In this document: in pieces, positions 8,777 through 16,136 of the stretch
Layout: every line of letters starts with the position of its first letter
Numbering within the stretch: the stretch's first letter is position 1
Assembly (NCBI GenBank): GCA_009377605.1
Contig: WHTT01000040.1
Span: 1 to 58,511, forward strand
Reading direction: 5' to 3'
DNA: 58,511 bases
Source: Luteitalea sp.
Lineage (GTDB): Bacteria; Acidobacteriota; Vicinamibacteria; Vicinamibacterales; Vicinamibacteraceae
The notes under the pieces: model-generated
Told to the model about the DNA's origin: nothing
The model's database searches: none
The model's input: the letters and a program-made list of their open reading frames with translations, nothing else
Program-made: the position numbers and the translations under genes

Positions 8777-10249
8777 ATGCTCGTACGACTCGACGGAAAT
8801 GGGCGGCTCAACCAGCGCCTCTATCGGGGTCTTCGCGCGGCGATTCGCGAGGGACGATTCGCGCCAGGCTCACGACTGCCGTCGACGCGCTCGCTCGCAC
8901 GCGACCTCGGACTGTCGCGAAACGTTGTTCTCACGGCGTTCGCGCAGCTCGTCGACGAGGGATACGCCGAAGGCAGAGGCGGCTCGGGCACGTTCGTCTC
9001 CTCGACGCTCCCCGATCCGCTCCTCGCACCGTCTCCATACGGTGCGCGGACCAAGGCGCCAGAGGCACATCCGCGGTTGTCGGCGCACGCCGATCGGGTG
9101 TTGGCGCTCGCACCGCTGCCGGCCGTCGGCCGTCCGCCGCGGGCGGGCCTCCGATATGACTTTCGATACGGGGTGCCCGCCGTGGCGGAGTTTCCACAGC
9201 AGATCTGGAGCCGGCTCGTTGCACGGCGCGCTCGGAGGATGTCCATCAACACGCTGCGGTACGGACGTGCGCTTGGATTCTCTCCGCTGTGCGAGGCAAT
9301 CGCGGACTACGTGAGACGCGCGCGCGGCGTCGCAGCCACTGCCGAGCAGGTCATCATCGTCAACGGCTCGCAGCAGGCCTTGGATCTCGTCGCGCGCCTC
9401 TTGATCGATCGCGGCGCTCGCGTCGCCATCGAAGAGCCGGCCTACTTGTCGGCACGACAGGTGTTTGCCGCAGCCGGCGCGAGCCTGCTTCCGGTTCCGG
9501 TCGACGAGCACGGCATCGATGTCTCCCAACTGCCGCACGGCAAGGATGTCCGTCTCGCATACGTCACTCCCTCGCACCAGTTCCCGCTCGGTGGTGTGCT
9601 GCCGCTCGGGCGGCGGCTCGAGCTACTGCGATGGGCAGACGAAGCGGGTGGGTGGGTCGTGGAGGACGACTATGACAGCGAGTTCTGGTACGACGGCCGG
9701 CCGGTGGAGGCCATTCAAGGCCTCGATTCAACCGGTCGGGTCATCTACATCGGCACGCTGTCGAAGGTGCTCTTTCCGTCGTTGCGCCTGGGCTACCTAA
9801 TCGCGCCGGAGCCGATCGTGCCGGCGCTGGCGGCGCTCAAGTTCCTGATGGATCGCCACGCGCCAACGTTCGAGCAAGAGGTGTTGGCGGACTTCATCAC
9901 CGAGGGACACTTCGAGCGCCACGTGCGCCGGGCGAGAGCGCGGAATGCCTCGCGGCGCGCTGCCATGCTCGACAGCTTTCGCGAGCTGCTGGGGGATCGC
10001 GTCGAGATCGTCGGCGAGAACGCCGGCATACACATGGTCGTCTGGCTGCGCGGCACGCCCGCTGCGTGCATGCATGATCTCATAGCGCGTGCAGCGGACC
10101 GCGGACTGGGGATCTATTCGGTCGCGCCGCATTACCTCGAGCCGCCAGCCACCACCGGGCTGCTCCTGGGCTACGCGTGCCTGACCGAGCGGGAGATTCG
10201 TGACGGCGTGCGCCTGCTCGCCGAGGTGATCGAGACGCTGGGCAAATAG
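8777..10249 (+). CDS. MocR/PdxR-family regulator (GntR HTH fused to aminotransferase fold)
   Basis: A 490-residue fusion. The N-terminal GntR winged helix (about 8-75) contains RLPSTRSLARDLGLSRN. The fold-type I PLP-binding domain (about 125-488) contains VEDDYDSEFWYDG and the PLP lysine Lys330 in IGTLSKVLFPS. In PdxR and GabR, PLP or an amino-acid adduct controls DNA binding, so this protein probably senses vitamin B6 or an amine. No pdx or gab gene is adjacent. The divergent exported gene at 8184-8678 is the obvious candidate target. AGGAG precedes the ATG by about 5 bases. It converges on the sulfatase with only 21 bases between stops. Confidence 0.9.
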   Translation: MLVRLDGNGRLNQRLYRGLRAAIREGRFAPGSRLPSTRSLARDLGLSRNVVLTAFAQLVDEGYAEGRGGSGTFVSSTLPDPLLAPSPYGARTKAPEAHPRLSAHADRVLALAPLPAVGRPPRAGLRYDFRYGVPAVAEFPQQIWSRLVARRARRMSINTLRYGRALGFSPLCEAIADYVRRARGVAATAEQVIIVNGSQQALDLVARLLIDRGARVAIEEPAYLSARQVFAAAGASLLPVPVDEHGIDVSQLPHGKDVRLAYVTPSHQFPLGGVLPLGRRLELLRWADEAGGWVVEDDYDSEFWYDGRPVEAIQGLDSTGRVIYIGTLSKVLFPSLRLGYLIAPEPIVPALAALKFLMDRHAPTFEQEVLADFITEGHFERHVRRARARNASRRAAMLDSFRELLGDRVEIVGENAGIHMVVWLRGTPAACMHDLIARAADRGLGIYSVAPHYLEPPATTGLLLGYACLTEREIRDGVRLLAEVIETLGK

Positions 10250-10270
10250 GCTCGACCACGGTGGTGCTGC

Positions 10271-11956
10271 CTACTTTTGCACTTCGACGAACCACACCCC
10301 CTCGATCTTGTCTCCACGCCTCAGCCGTGCCTCGAGCGTCCCTGGTCCGGCGGCGAGCTCGACGTCCTCGAAAACGACCTCCTGATCTCCTTGTCGGAAT
10401 GCGATTCTCCGTTTGGCATCGCCCAACGCGAGCTCGGCGCGGCCTGGGGTTTCCTGGGCGTCGAAATGGAAGTGGATATCGTACCGGCCGGGCGTCCTCA
10501 CATCGACCTCCCAGTAGCCGAGGCTGCCGTCGCCCCAACCGTCTTCGCCGACAACACGCCAGTCTTGCCGCGTGAGCCACACGGGGTTTTCGTGAGCTGT
10601 CCCGATATGGATCTTCGGCGGTGCATAGCCGCGGGAAGGAGACACATCCTCGAACCATTCATCGTAGCCTTGCTTCATTTTCTGAATCAGCTCGGGGTGG
10701 GCGCTGGCAAGGTTGTGCTCCTCCGCTGGATCGGCGGCGAGGTCGTAGAGCTCCAGTGGTGCGTTCGCCGGCGGCGGCTCGCTGAAGCTCAAAGGCTGCG
10801 TCAGCTTCCAGCGCTGTGACACCGCCGCGAACGCACGATTCCGCTGCGGCTCATCGCCGCGATGGCTCTGGATGTACAGCGTGCGCTCGGGCCAGTCGTT
10901 CGTGCGCCCGTCGACGAGCGGCATCAAGCTGCGGCCGTCGAGCTGCACGCGCGCAGGCTTCGCCGCGCCCGCGGCGTCCAGCAGCGTCGGCGTAACGTCG
11001 ATGTGAGCGGCCATCACATCCATCTTGCGGGGCTCGAGCCGTGCGGGCCAGCGTAGAAAGAACGGCACGCGGATGCCGCCCTCGTAGACGCTGCTCTTCT
11101 GCGCCCGCAGACCGGCGGCGTACCTGCGCGTCGTCGGTCCATTGTCGGTCATGAAGATGAGCACGGTGTCCTCGGCGTCACCAAGCCGCTCGAGGGCCGC
11201 CACGAGACGCCCCACGTTATCGTCGATGTTGGTGATCATCCCGTAGATGCGGGCATCCTTGTCGTCGAGGCCCAGCGCCGCGTAGCGCTTACGGTACTCA
11301 TCTGGCACCTGGTACGGCGCGTGCGGCGCGTTGGTGGCGAGATAGAGGAAATAGGGCCGATCGCGGGTCTGCTCGATGAACCGGAGCGCGGCATCGAAGA
11401 ACACGTCGGTGCAATAGCCTTCGTGCTGCTCTTGCACACCGTTGTGCTGGAGGATCGGATCGAAGTAGCTGGAGCCCGGTGGATCGGAAGGCTGCCCGAT
11501 GCCGCCGCCGCGGTGGACCAGCGCTTCGTCGAATCCCTGATCGATCGGTCGCATCGGGTAGTTGTCGCCAAGGTGCCACTTGCCGAAGATGCCCGTGTGG
11601 TATCCAGCCGCACTTAGCATTTCAGCCAGTGTGACCTCGTCAGGGTGCATCATCGCCCGGCCCAGCCAGGTGTCGACGACGCCCGTGCGGTAGTTGTATC
11701 GGCCGGTCATCAAGCTGGCGCGTGTCGGCGCGCAGACGGGCGAGACATAGAAGCGAGTGAGCTCGACGCTCTCACTGGCCAGGCGATCCAGGTTCGGCGT
11801 CTTCAAGACATCGTCGCCATGCACGCCCAACTGAGCCCAGCCTTGATCGTCCGTCATGATCAGGACGATGTTGGGCGGCCTGGCCTCCGCCCGTGGCGGG
11901 GCCTGGCCTCCGCATGCGGCAAGAAGGACGAGAAGAGTGGCCGCAAGGGTGCGCAT
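10271..11956 (-). CDS. Lipoprotein sulfatase (type I, Cys-type)
   Basis: A 561-residue formylglycine-dependent sulfatase. It begins with a lipoprotein signal whose lipobox is LAAC with Cys15, so it is probably anchored outside the inner membrane. Metal residues Asp36/Asp37 lie in IMTDDQGW. The signature VCAPTRAS (Cys75-Pro77-Arg79) is the site converted to formylglycine, and GKWHLGD (Lys126, His128) and FMTDNGP complete the active site. After about residue 430 comes a beta-rich module (SLGYWEVDVRTPGRYDIHF), carbohydrate-binding in style. Substrate is probably a sulfated glycan or aryl sulfate. No formylglycine-generating enzyme gene is in the window. Confidence 0.92.
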   Translation of the reverse strand: MRTLAATLLVLLAACGGQAPPRAEARPPNIVLIMTDDQGWAQLGVHGDDVLKTPNLDRLASESVELTRFYVSPVCAPTRASLMTGRYNYRTGVVDTWLGRAMMHPDEVTLAEMLSAAGYHTGIFGKWHLGDNYPMRPIDQGFDEALVHRGGGIGQPSDPPGSSYFDPILQHNGVQEQHEGYCTDVFFDAALRFIEQTRDRPYFLYLATNAPHAPYQVPDEYRKRYAALGLDDKDARIYGMITNIDDNVGRLVAALERLGDAEDTVLIFMTDNGPTTRRYAAGLRAQKSSVYEGGIRVPFFLRWPARLEPRKMDVMAAHIDVTPTLLDAAGAAKPARVQLDGRSLMPLVDGRTNDWPERTLYIQSHRGDEPQRNRAFAAVSQRWKLTQPLSFSEPPPANAPLELYDLAADPAEEHNLASAHPELIQKMKQGYDEWFEDVSPSRGYAPPKIHIGTAHENPVWLTRQDWRVVGEDGWGDGSLGYWEVDVRTPGRYDIHFHFDAQETPGRAELALGDAKRRIAFRQGDQEVVFEDVELAAGPGTLEARLRRGDKIEGVWFVEVQK

Positions 11957-12094
11957 TGGGAGTGGTTCTCCTCTTTCTACTCTGTACTCACAGGCCTATC
12001 ACGGATCTCTGTGGCTGTCACTGAGATGAGGCGCTCGGTCCTTCTCGAACCGTAGCTGGATGCCCTGTCCGGGCGCGTCCGATTGTCCATCAAG

Positions 12095-12727
12095 TCAGCG
12101 CTTGGCGCCCCAGAATTGAAATGCCTTCGCCCGGTTCCCGTTCATGGTCGTGACGTCGATCTCGACGAAATCAAGCGGCATGAATCCGCTCATCAGCTCG
12201 TCCACCCAGGCACGCGGCAGGTGCCGAAACGTGACGCCCGGCTCGAGCTCGAACACGCCGTACCGACCGAACGACCGAAGCCCCTCGTCGTACCGCTCTC
12301 GATTACGGTCGTCCTCCTGCAACAGGAGGTCGCTGACGTAGAGGATTCCGCCCCGCCGCAGCACTCGCTCGATCTCCTGCACGAGCAAGCGCTGCTCTCG
12401 GTCGTCGATGATGCACGTCAGCACGCTGAAGAGGAGCACCGCGTCGAATGACACAGCACTGAATGGCAGGGTGTCGCTGTCCAGGTTCTGGAACGTGATT
12501 CCAGGGTTCTCGGCCCGTGCGCGGTCGATCATCGCGCTCGACGGATCGACGCCGATGATGTTGGAGTAGCCGGCGGATCGCAGCTCGCGACACAGGCGTC
12601 CGTACCCGCACCCGTAATCCAGCACGCCGGCTTCACGAGAGACCAGCGATGAGAAACGAGACAGGTCGAGCGGATGGGAGAAGGTCTTCGTCGCAGCAAC
12701 CGTGTTCCAAAACGTCCGTTGGTTCAT
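12095..12727 (-). CDS. Class I SAM-dependent methyltransferase
   Basis: A 210-residue methyltransferase with a Rossmann fold. Motif I is VLDYGCGYGR (about 35-44), motif II acidic end IIGVDPSSAM, and a post-motif segment RVLRRGGILYVSDLL. The closest fold groups are Methyltransf_11/25, with small-molecule substrates. It has no signal or membrane segment, so it acts in the cytoplasm. The start ATG lies in sequence joined directly to the remnant of an ADOP gene, and no strong ribosome site precedes it, so it may be read from the old PadR promoter. It is possible that the deletion that removed the ADOP placed this gene here. Confidence 0.88.
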   Translation of the reverse strand: MNQRTFWNTVAATKTFSHPLDLSRFSSLVSREAGVLDYGCGYGRLCRELRSAGYSNIIGVDPSSAMIDRARAENPGITFQNLDSDTLPFSAVSFDAVLLFSVLTCIIDDREQRLLVQEIERVLRRGGILYVSDLLLQEDDRNRERYDEGLRSFGRYGVFELEPGVTFRHLPRAWVDELMSGFMPLDFVEIDVTTMNGNRAKAFQFWGAKR

Positions 12728-12771
12728 TCGCGTCGCCGAGCAGAGTCCTCGTCCAGAAGGTCATTCTACTC

Positions 12772-12905
12772 GGCATGCCAGCTCGGAGGTTCTTCTCTGT
12801 CTCCATTTCGGTGTGGAAGACGATTTCCTCTTCCATCCGCTTCTCGGCTGATGCCCTGTCGACGAGTGCTCGCAATCTCGCGTGCAGGCCAGTGATCCAG
12901 CTCAT
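12772..12905 (-). pseudogene. N-terminal remnant of an ADOP permease
   Basis: About 44 codons from an ATG at 12905 encode an ADOP prefix: MSWITGLHARLRALVD, then a KRMEEEIVFHTEMETEKN stretch and LRAGM. After that the similarity ends and the methyltransferase region begins. The ATG is 50 bases beyond the stop of the PadR pseudogene, the normal PadR-ADOP spacing. At least 95 percent of the permease is gone. The right boundary is approximate because it is set by loss of family resemblance. Confidence 0.75.
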
Positions 12906-12954
12906 CGTCGATACTCCAATCAACGGCGGGGGCAAGGGAGGATCGAAGGGTGTT

Positions 12955-13291
12955 TCAGGTCGTGTGCAGAATCGTCTCCATCGTCGCCGCGAAGCGCCGC
13001 CAGCTCTCCGTCTCCTTGCCCAAGGCGCGTCGGCCCGAGGCAGTGATCTGATAGAAGCGGGCCCGGCGATTGTTCTCGGTCGTCTGCCAGGCACTCGTGA
13101 TCAGGCCTCGTTGTTCGAGACGCTGGAGCGCCGGATAGAGCGAGCCTTGGTTGACTTCCAGCTTCCCCGGCCGAGATCTGCTGGATTCGCTGCCCGATGC
13201 CCCAGCCGTGCATGGGAGCCAGAGAAAGGGTCTTCAGCACGAGCAGGTCTATCGAGCCGCGCAGGGCATCGGACTGAGGCGGTGGCGACAT
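12955..13291 (-). pseudogene. PadR-family regulator with a one-base frameshift
   Basis: The frame from 13291 reads SDALRGSIDLLVLKTLSL, then MHGWGIGQRIQQIS, a typical PadR winged helix start. It then shifts at the CCCC run at 13165-13168. In the next frame the protein continues as KLEVNQGSLYPALQRLEQRG, TTENNRRARFYQITASG and SWRRFAATMETILHTT, stopping at 12955-12957. Removing one base restores a complete PadR of about 110 residues. Together with the ADOP remnant it is a dead PadR-ADOP operon. A sequencing error in the short homopolymer is possible for this lesion but cannot explain the missing ADOP. Confidence 0.85.
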
Positions 13292-13323
13292 GGGATACTC
13301 CGTTCTCTCTCGAAATAAAGAGA

Positions 13324-13352
13324 AGGATATGAACCACTCCTCTAGAAGTCAA
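13324..13352 (-). promoter_or_regulatory. Promoter of the decayed PadR gene
   Basis: On the minus strand TTGACT (13347-13352) and TATCCT (13324-13329) are separated by 17 bases, about 30 bases upstream of the PadR ATG. GGAG sits 7 bases before that ATG. Both elements look intact although the gene behind them is frameshifted. Confidence 0.45.
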
Positions 13353-13525
13353 GAGACACATCTAACTAACGACCATAGGCTCGTGTCGCTCGTCAGGACT
13401 CCTGGAGCACCGATTGCCGGGGGGAGCTGTCAAGAGTACGGCGTGACTTTAGAAACGCTCCTCCTCTGCGGGCCGAACATCCGCGGCTATCCGAACAGTG
13501 CAGAACGGGATAGGATTGCCTCAAC

Positions 13526-14053
13526 GTGACGCCTGTCAGTGCCGGCGCACCGGAATGGGCCTTCCCACGCGATCTCTTGCCCCGCCTCGTGCGCGCTGGG
13601 CTCGTGACGGGCGTGGTCGACGGCCTCTTCTCGAGCGTCCTGAACGTGTTCGCGTACGGTTCTACGGTGACGCGCCTCTTTCAAGGCGTCGCTGCTACCT
13701 TGCTCGGCAGAGAGGCACTCGAGGGAGGCACGCCGACCGCCGTCGTCGGGCTTCTGATGCACTTTGGAGTGGCCTTCGGCTGGTCAGCCGTCTTTCTATT
13801 CCTCGTTATGCGTTCCTCCTGGGTCAGCGGCCTCCTCACGTCACGCTACGGGGCGATCAAGGTCGCGTCGATCTACGGCCCCTTCATATGGATGGTGATG
13901 TCGCTGGCCGTCATTCCGTTTCTGGCAAACCGGCCGCCCGCGATCAATGTCCGTTGGTGGATCCAGTTCTTCGGACACATTCCGTTTGTCGCAGTGCCGA
14001 TCGTGATGTCGATCGGCGCCGTCGCGCCTCGCTCGCAACTGGTGGAGAGGTAA
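13526..14053 (+). CDS. Four-segment membrane protein of unknown function
   Basis: A 175-residue protein with hydrophobic segments around 25-45, 68-92, 108-132 and 142-162. The pattern of LFQGVAATLLGREALEGG followed by TAVVGLLMHFGVAFGWSA recalls a family of uncharacterised bacterial membrane proteins distantly like YagU/DUF1440; I cannot assign a function. The start is GTG at 13526 and no strong ribosome site is visible, so the exact start is uncertain. It stands alone, divergent from the PadR pseudogene. Confidence 0.7.
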   Translation: MTPVSAGAPEWAFPRDLLPRLVRAGLVTGVVDGLFSSVLNVFAYGSTVTRLFQGVAATLLGREALEGGTPTAVVGLLMHFGVAFGWSAVFLFLVMRSSWVSGLLTSRYGAIKVASIYGPFIWMVMSLAVIPFLANRPPAINVRWWIQFFGHIPFVAVPIVMSIGAVAPRSQLVER

Positions 14054-14198
14054 TTCGTTCTCGACAACGCGCGCCGGCGGGAACTGGCTTGCCGCGGCCC
14101 GCGGCCCGCTCGAGACGACTCGCGCCGGCTGGCTCCGCTCGGCGACGAAACGCTTCGATCGTTCCATGCCCGGTGTAAGATGAACACATCGCACAGTT

Positions 14199-15704
14199 AT
14201 GCAACGACGTCGCTTCCTCGAGCTCGCTGCGGCCACCGGCACGTTCGCCAGCTTGGGCGACCTCGGCTTTCTGTCCCGCCTCCCATTGGTTTCAGCCGCG
14301 GAAAGCAGGGTCGATTCCAAACTGGTTCGCTTCCATCCCGATATCGAGCCATTGGTCCGTTTGCTGGAAGAAACGTCTCGCGAGCGTGTCCTCGAGGAAG
14401 TCGCCGCGAGAATCCGCGGCGGCCTGACCTATCGCAATCTGATCGCCGCCTTGTTGCTGGCCGGCGTGCGCAACATCCAACCCCATCCAGTCGGCTTCAA
14501 ATTCCACGCGGTTCTGGTCGTGAACTCTGCCCATCTCGCCAGCGTTGCTTCGCCCGATTCCGACCGCTGGCTTCCGATCTTCTGGGCTATCGACCAATTC
14601 AAGAGCTCCCAGGCTGCGGACGTCCGCGCGGGCGATTGGTCTCTCGGCCCCGTCGATGAATCCCTCGTCCCGCCCAGCCACAACGCTCGCCAGGCCTTCA
14701 TCGACGCGATGGACAACTGGGACGAAGCCGCAGCCGACGCGGCAATCGCCGGCCTCGCACGCACCACCGGAGCGCAGGAGATCTTTCCGATCCTCGCACG
14801 CTACGGCGCGCGTGATTTTCGCGAGATCGGACACAAGGAAATCTACGTCGCCAACAGCTTCAGAACGCTTCAAGTCATCGGCTGGCAGTATGCCGAACCG
14901 GTCCTGCGCTCGGTCGCCTACGGGCTGCTCGATCGCGAAGGAGCCCGCGAGAATCCCGCACACGCCGATCTGCCCGCGGACCGCCCGTACCGAGACAACC
15001 TTCAAGCCGTCTCGAGGATTCGTGCGAATTGGCTCGACGCCCAACCGAGCTCGGACGCCACCACCGAGATGTTGCAGACCCTCCGCGACGAATCACCTCG
15101 GGCCGCCAGCGACAAAGCGATCGCGCTCCTCAATCGCGGCGTCGCCGCCGAGTCCCTCTTCGACGCGTTCTTCGAGGGTTCGGCGGAGCTCATGATGCGT
15201 GCTCCTGGGATCCTCTCCCTGCACGCCACCACATTCACCAATGCACTTCACTACGCGTACCGTCATTGCCGCGATGAAGAAGCTCGCAAGTTGTTGCTCC
15301 TTCAGAACGCTGCGTTCCTTCCCCTGTTTCGCGGCAATCCCAAACAAGGTGTGAAGATCGACACGTTCGAGCCGGCCCCGCTCGAGAGCGCTGGCCCGAC
15401 CGCGATCGAAGAGATCTTCGGCGACATCAATCGCGACCGTCTGACCGCCGCGCGCAAAGTGCTCGCGTTCCTGAAGGACAATCCCGACCCGAGGCCCCTC
15501 GCAGACGCCGCCCGCAGGCTAATCTTTCTCAAAGGGACGGACTCGCACGACTACAAATACAGTTCCGCAGTCCTTGAAGATTACGCCATCATGGCACCAC
15601 CTCGTCGTGATCGCTATCTCGCCGCCGCTACCTTCTATCTCAAAGGCTCGGCCGCGGCCGACAATCAACTGGTGCAGCGAGCTCGCGCCGCCCTTAGCGG
15701 GTGA
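14199..15704 (+). CDS. Tat-exported conserved protein of unknown function
   Basis: A 501-residue protein with a twin-arginine signal (MQRRRFLELAAATG) and no membrane segment afterwards. It is mostly alpha-helical. Recognisable conserved-looking stretches are ARIRGGLTYRNLIAALLLAG, VGFKFHAVLVVNSAHL, DRWLPIFWAIDQFKSSQ and PPSHNARQAFIDAMDNWDE. The histidine-containing motifs FKFHAVLVVNSAH and LSLHATTFTNALH suggest metal or cofactor binding, but I know no characterised member. It probably folds with a cofactor in the cytoplasm before export, as Tat substrates do. Its stop lies 90 bases before the next PadR start. Confidence 0.75.
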   Translation: MQRRRFLELAAATGTFASLGDLGFLSRLPLVSAAESRVDSKLVRFHPDIEPLVRLLEETSRERVLEEVAARIRGGLTYRNLIAALLLAGVRNIQPHPVGFKFHAVLVVNSAHLASVASPDSDRWLPIFWAIDQFKSSQAADVRAGDWSLGPVDESLVPPSHNARQAFIDAMDNWDEAAADAAIAGLARTTGAQEIFPILARYGARDFREIGHKEIYVANSFRTLQVIGWQYAEPVLRSVAYGLLDREGARENPAHADLPADRPYRDNLQAVSRIRANWLDAQPSSDATTEMLQTLRDESPRAASDKAIALLNRGVAAESLFDAFFEGSAELMMRAPGILSLHATTFTNALHYAYRHCRDEEARKLLLLQNAAFLPLFRGNPKQGVKIDTFEPAPLESAGPTAIEEIFGDINRDRLTAARKVLAFLKDNPDPRPLADAARRLIFLKGTDSHDYKYSSAVLEDYAIMAPPRRDRYLAAATFYLKGSAAADNQLVQRARAALSG

Positions 15705-15793
15705 GGACTGTAAACGGATCCTTGCGCGATGTAGTGGACTTCGTCTATCCTTCTACCCGGAAATGTTCCGGTGAACAATGTCGAGGAGTAGCA

Positions 15794-16126
15794 ATGGCCG
15801 ACAACGACCTCCAACTGCTGCAGGGGACGCTCGACGTGCTCGTGCTCAAAACACTCTCCTGGGGACCACGGCACGGCTACGAGATCGCGCGCTGGATCAA
15901 GGACACTACCGACGCCGAGCTGCAGGTGGAGGATCGCGCGCTCTATGTGTCGCTGCATCGTATGGAAGAGCGCGGTTGGCTGGAGAGCGAGTGGGGTCTC
16001 ACAGAGAACAACCGGAAGGCCAAGTACTACCAGTTGACACGCGAAGGACGCAGGCAACTGGCGGCCAAGGGAGACAGATGGGCGCGCTACGCCGCCGCTG
16101 TCTTCAAAGTTCTTCAGACCGCGTGA
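15794..16126 (+). CDS. PadR-family transcriptional regulator
   Basis: A 110-residue PadR winged-helix repressor: LQGTLDVLVLKTLSWGP, HGYEIARWIKDTT, RALYVSLHRMEERGWL, ENNRKAKYYQLTREG, and a C-terminal dimerisation helix. The ATG at 15794 has GAGG about 7 bases upstream; the open frame reaches back to 15701 into the previous gene's stop. It is followed after 10 bases by an ADOP gene, so the two are one operon. In this phylum small PadR genes commonly head ADOP operons. The inducing ligand is unknown. Confidence 0.9.
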   Translation: MADNDLQLLQGTLDVLVLKTLSWGPRHGYEIARWIKDTTDAELQVEDRALYVSLHRMEERGWLESEWGLTENNRKAKYYQLTREGRRQLAAKGDRWARYAAAVFKVLQTA

Positions 16127-16136
16127 GGGGGGATCC

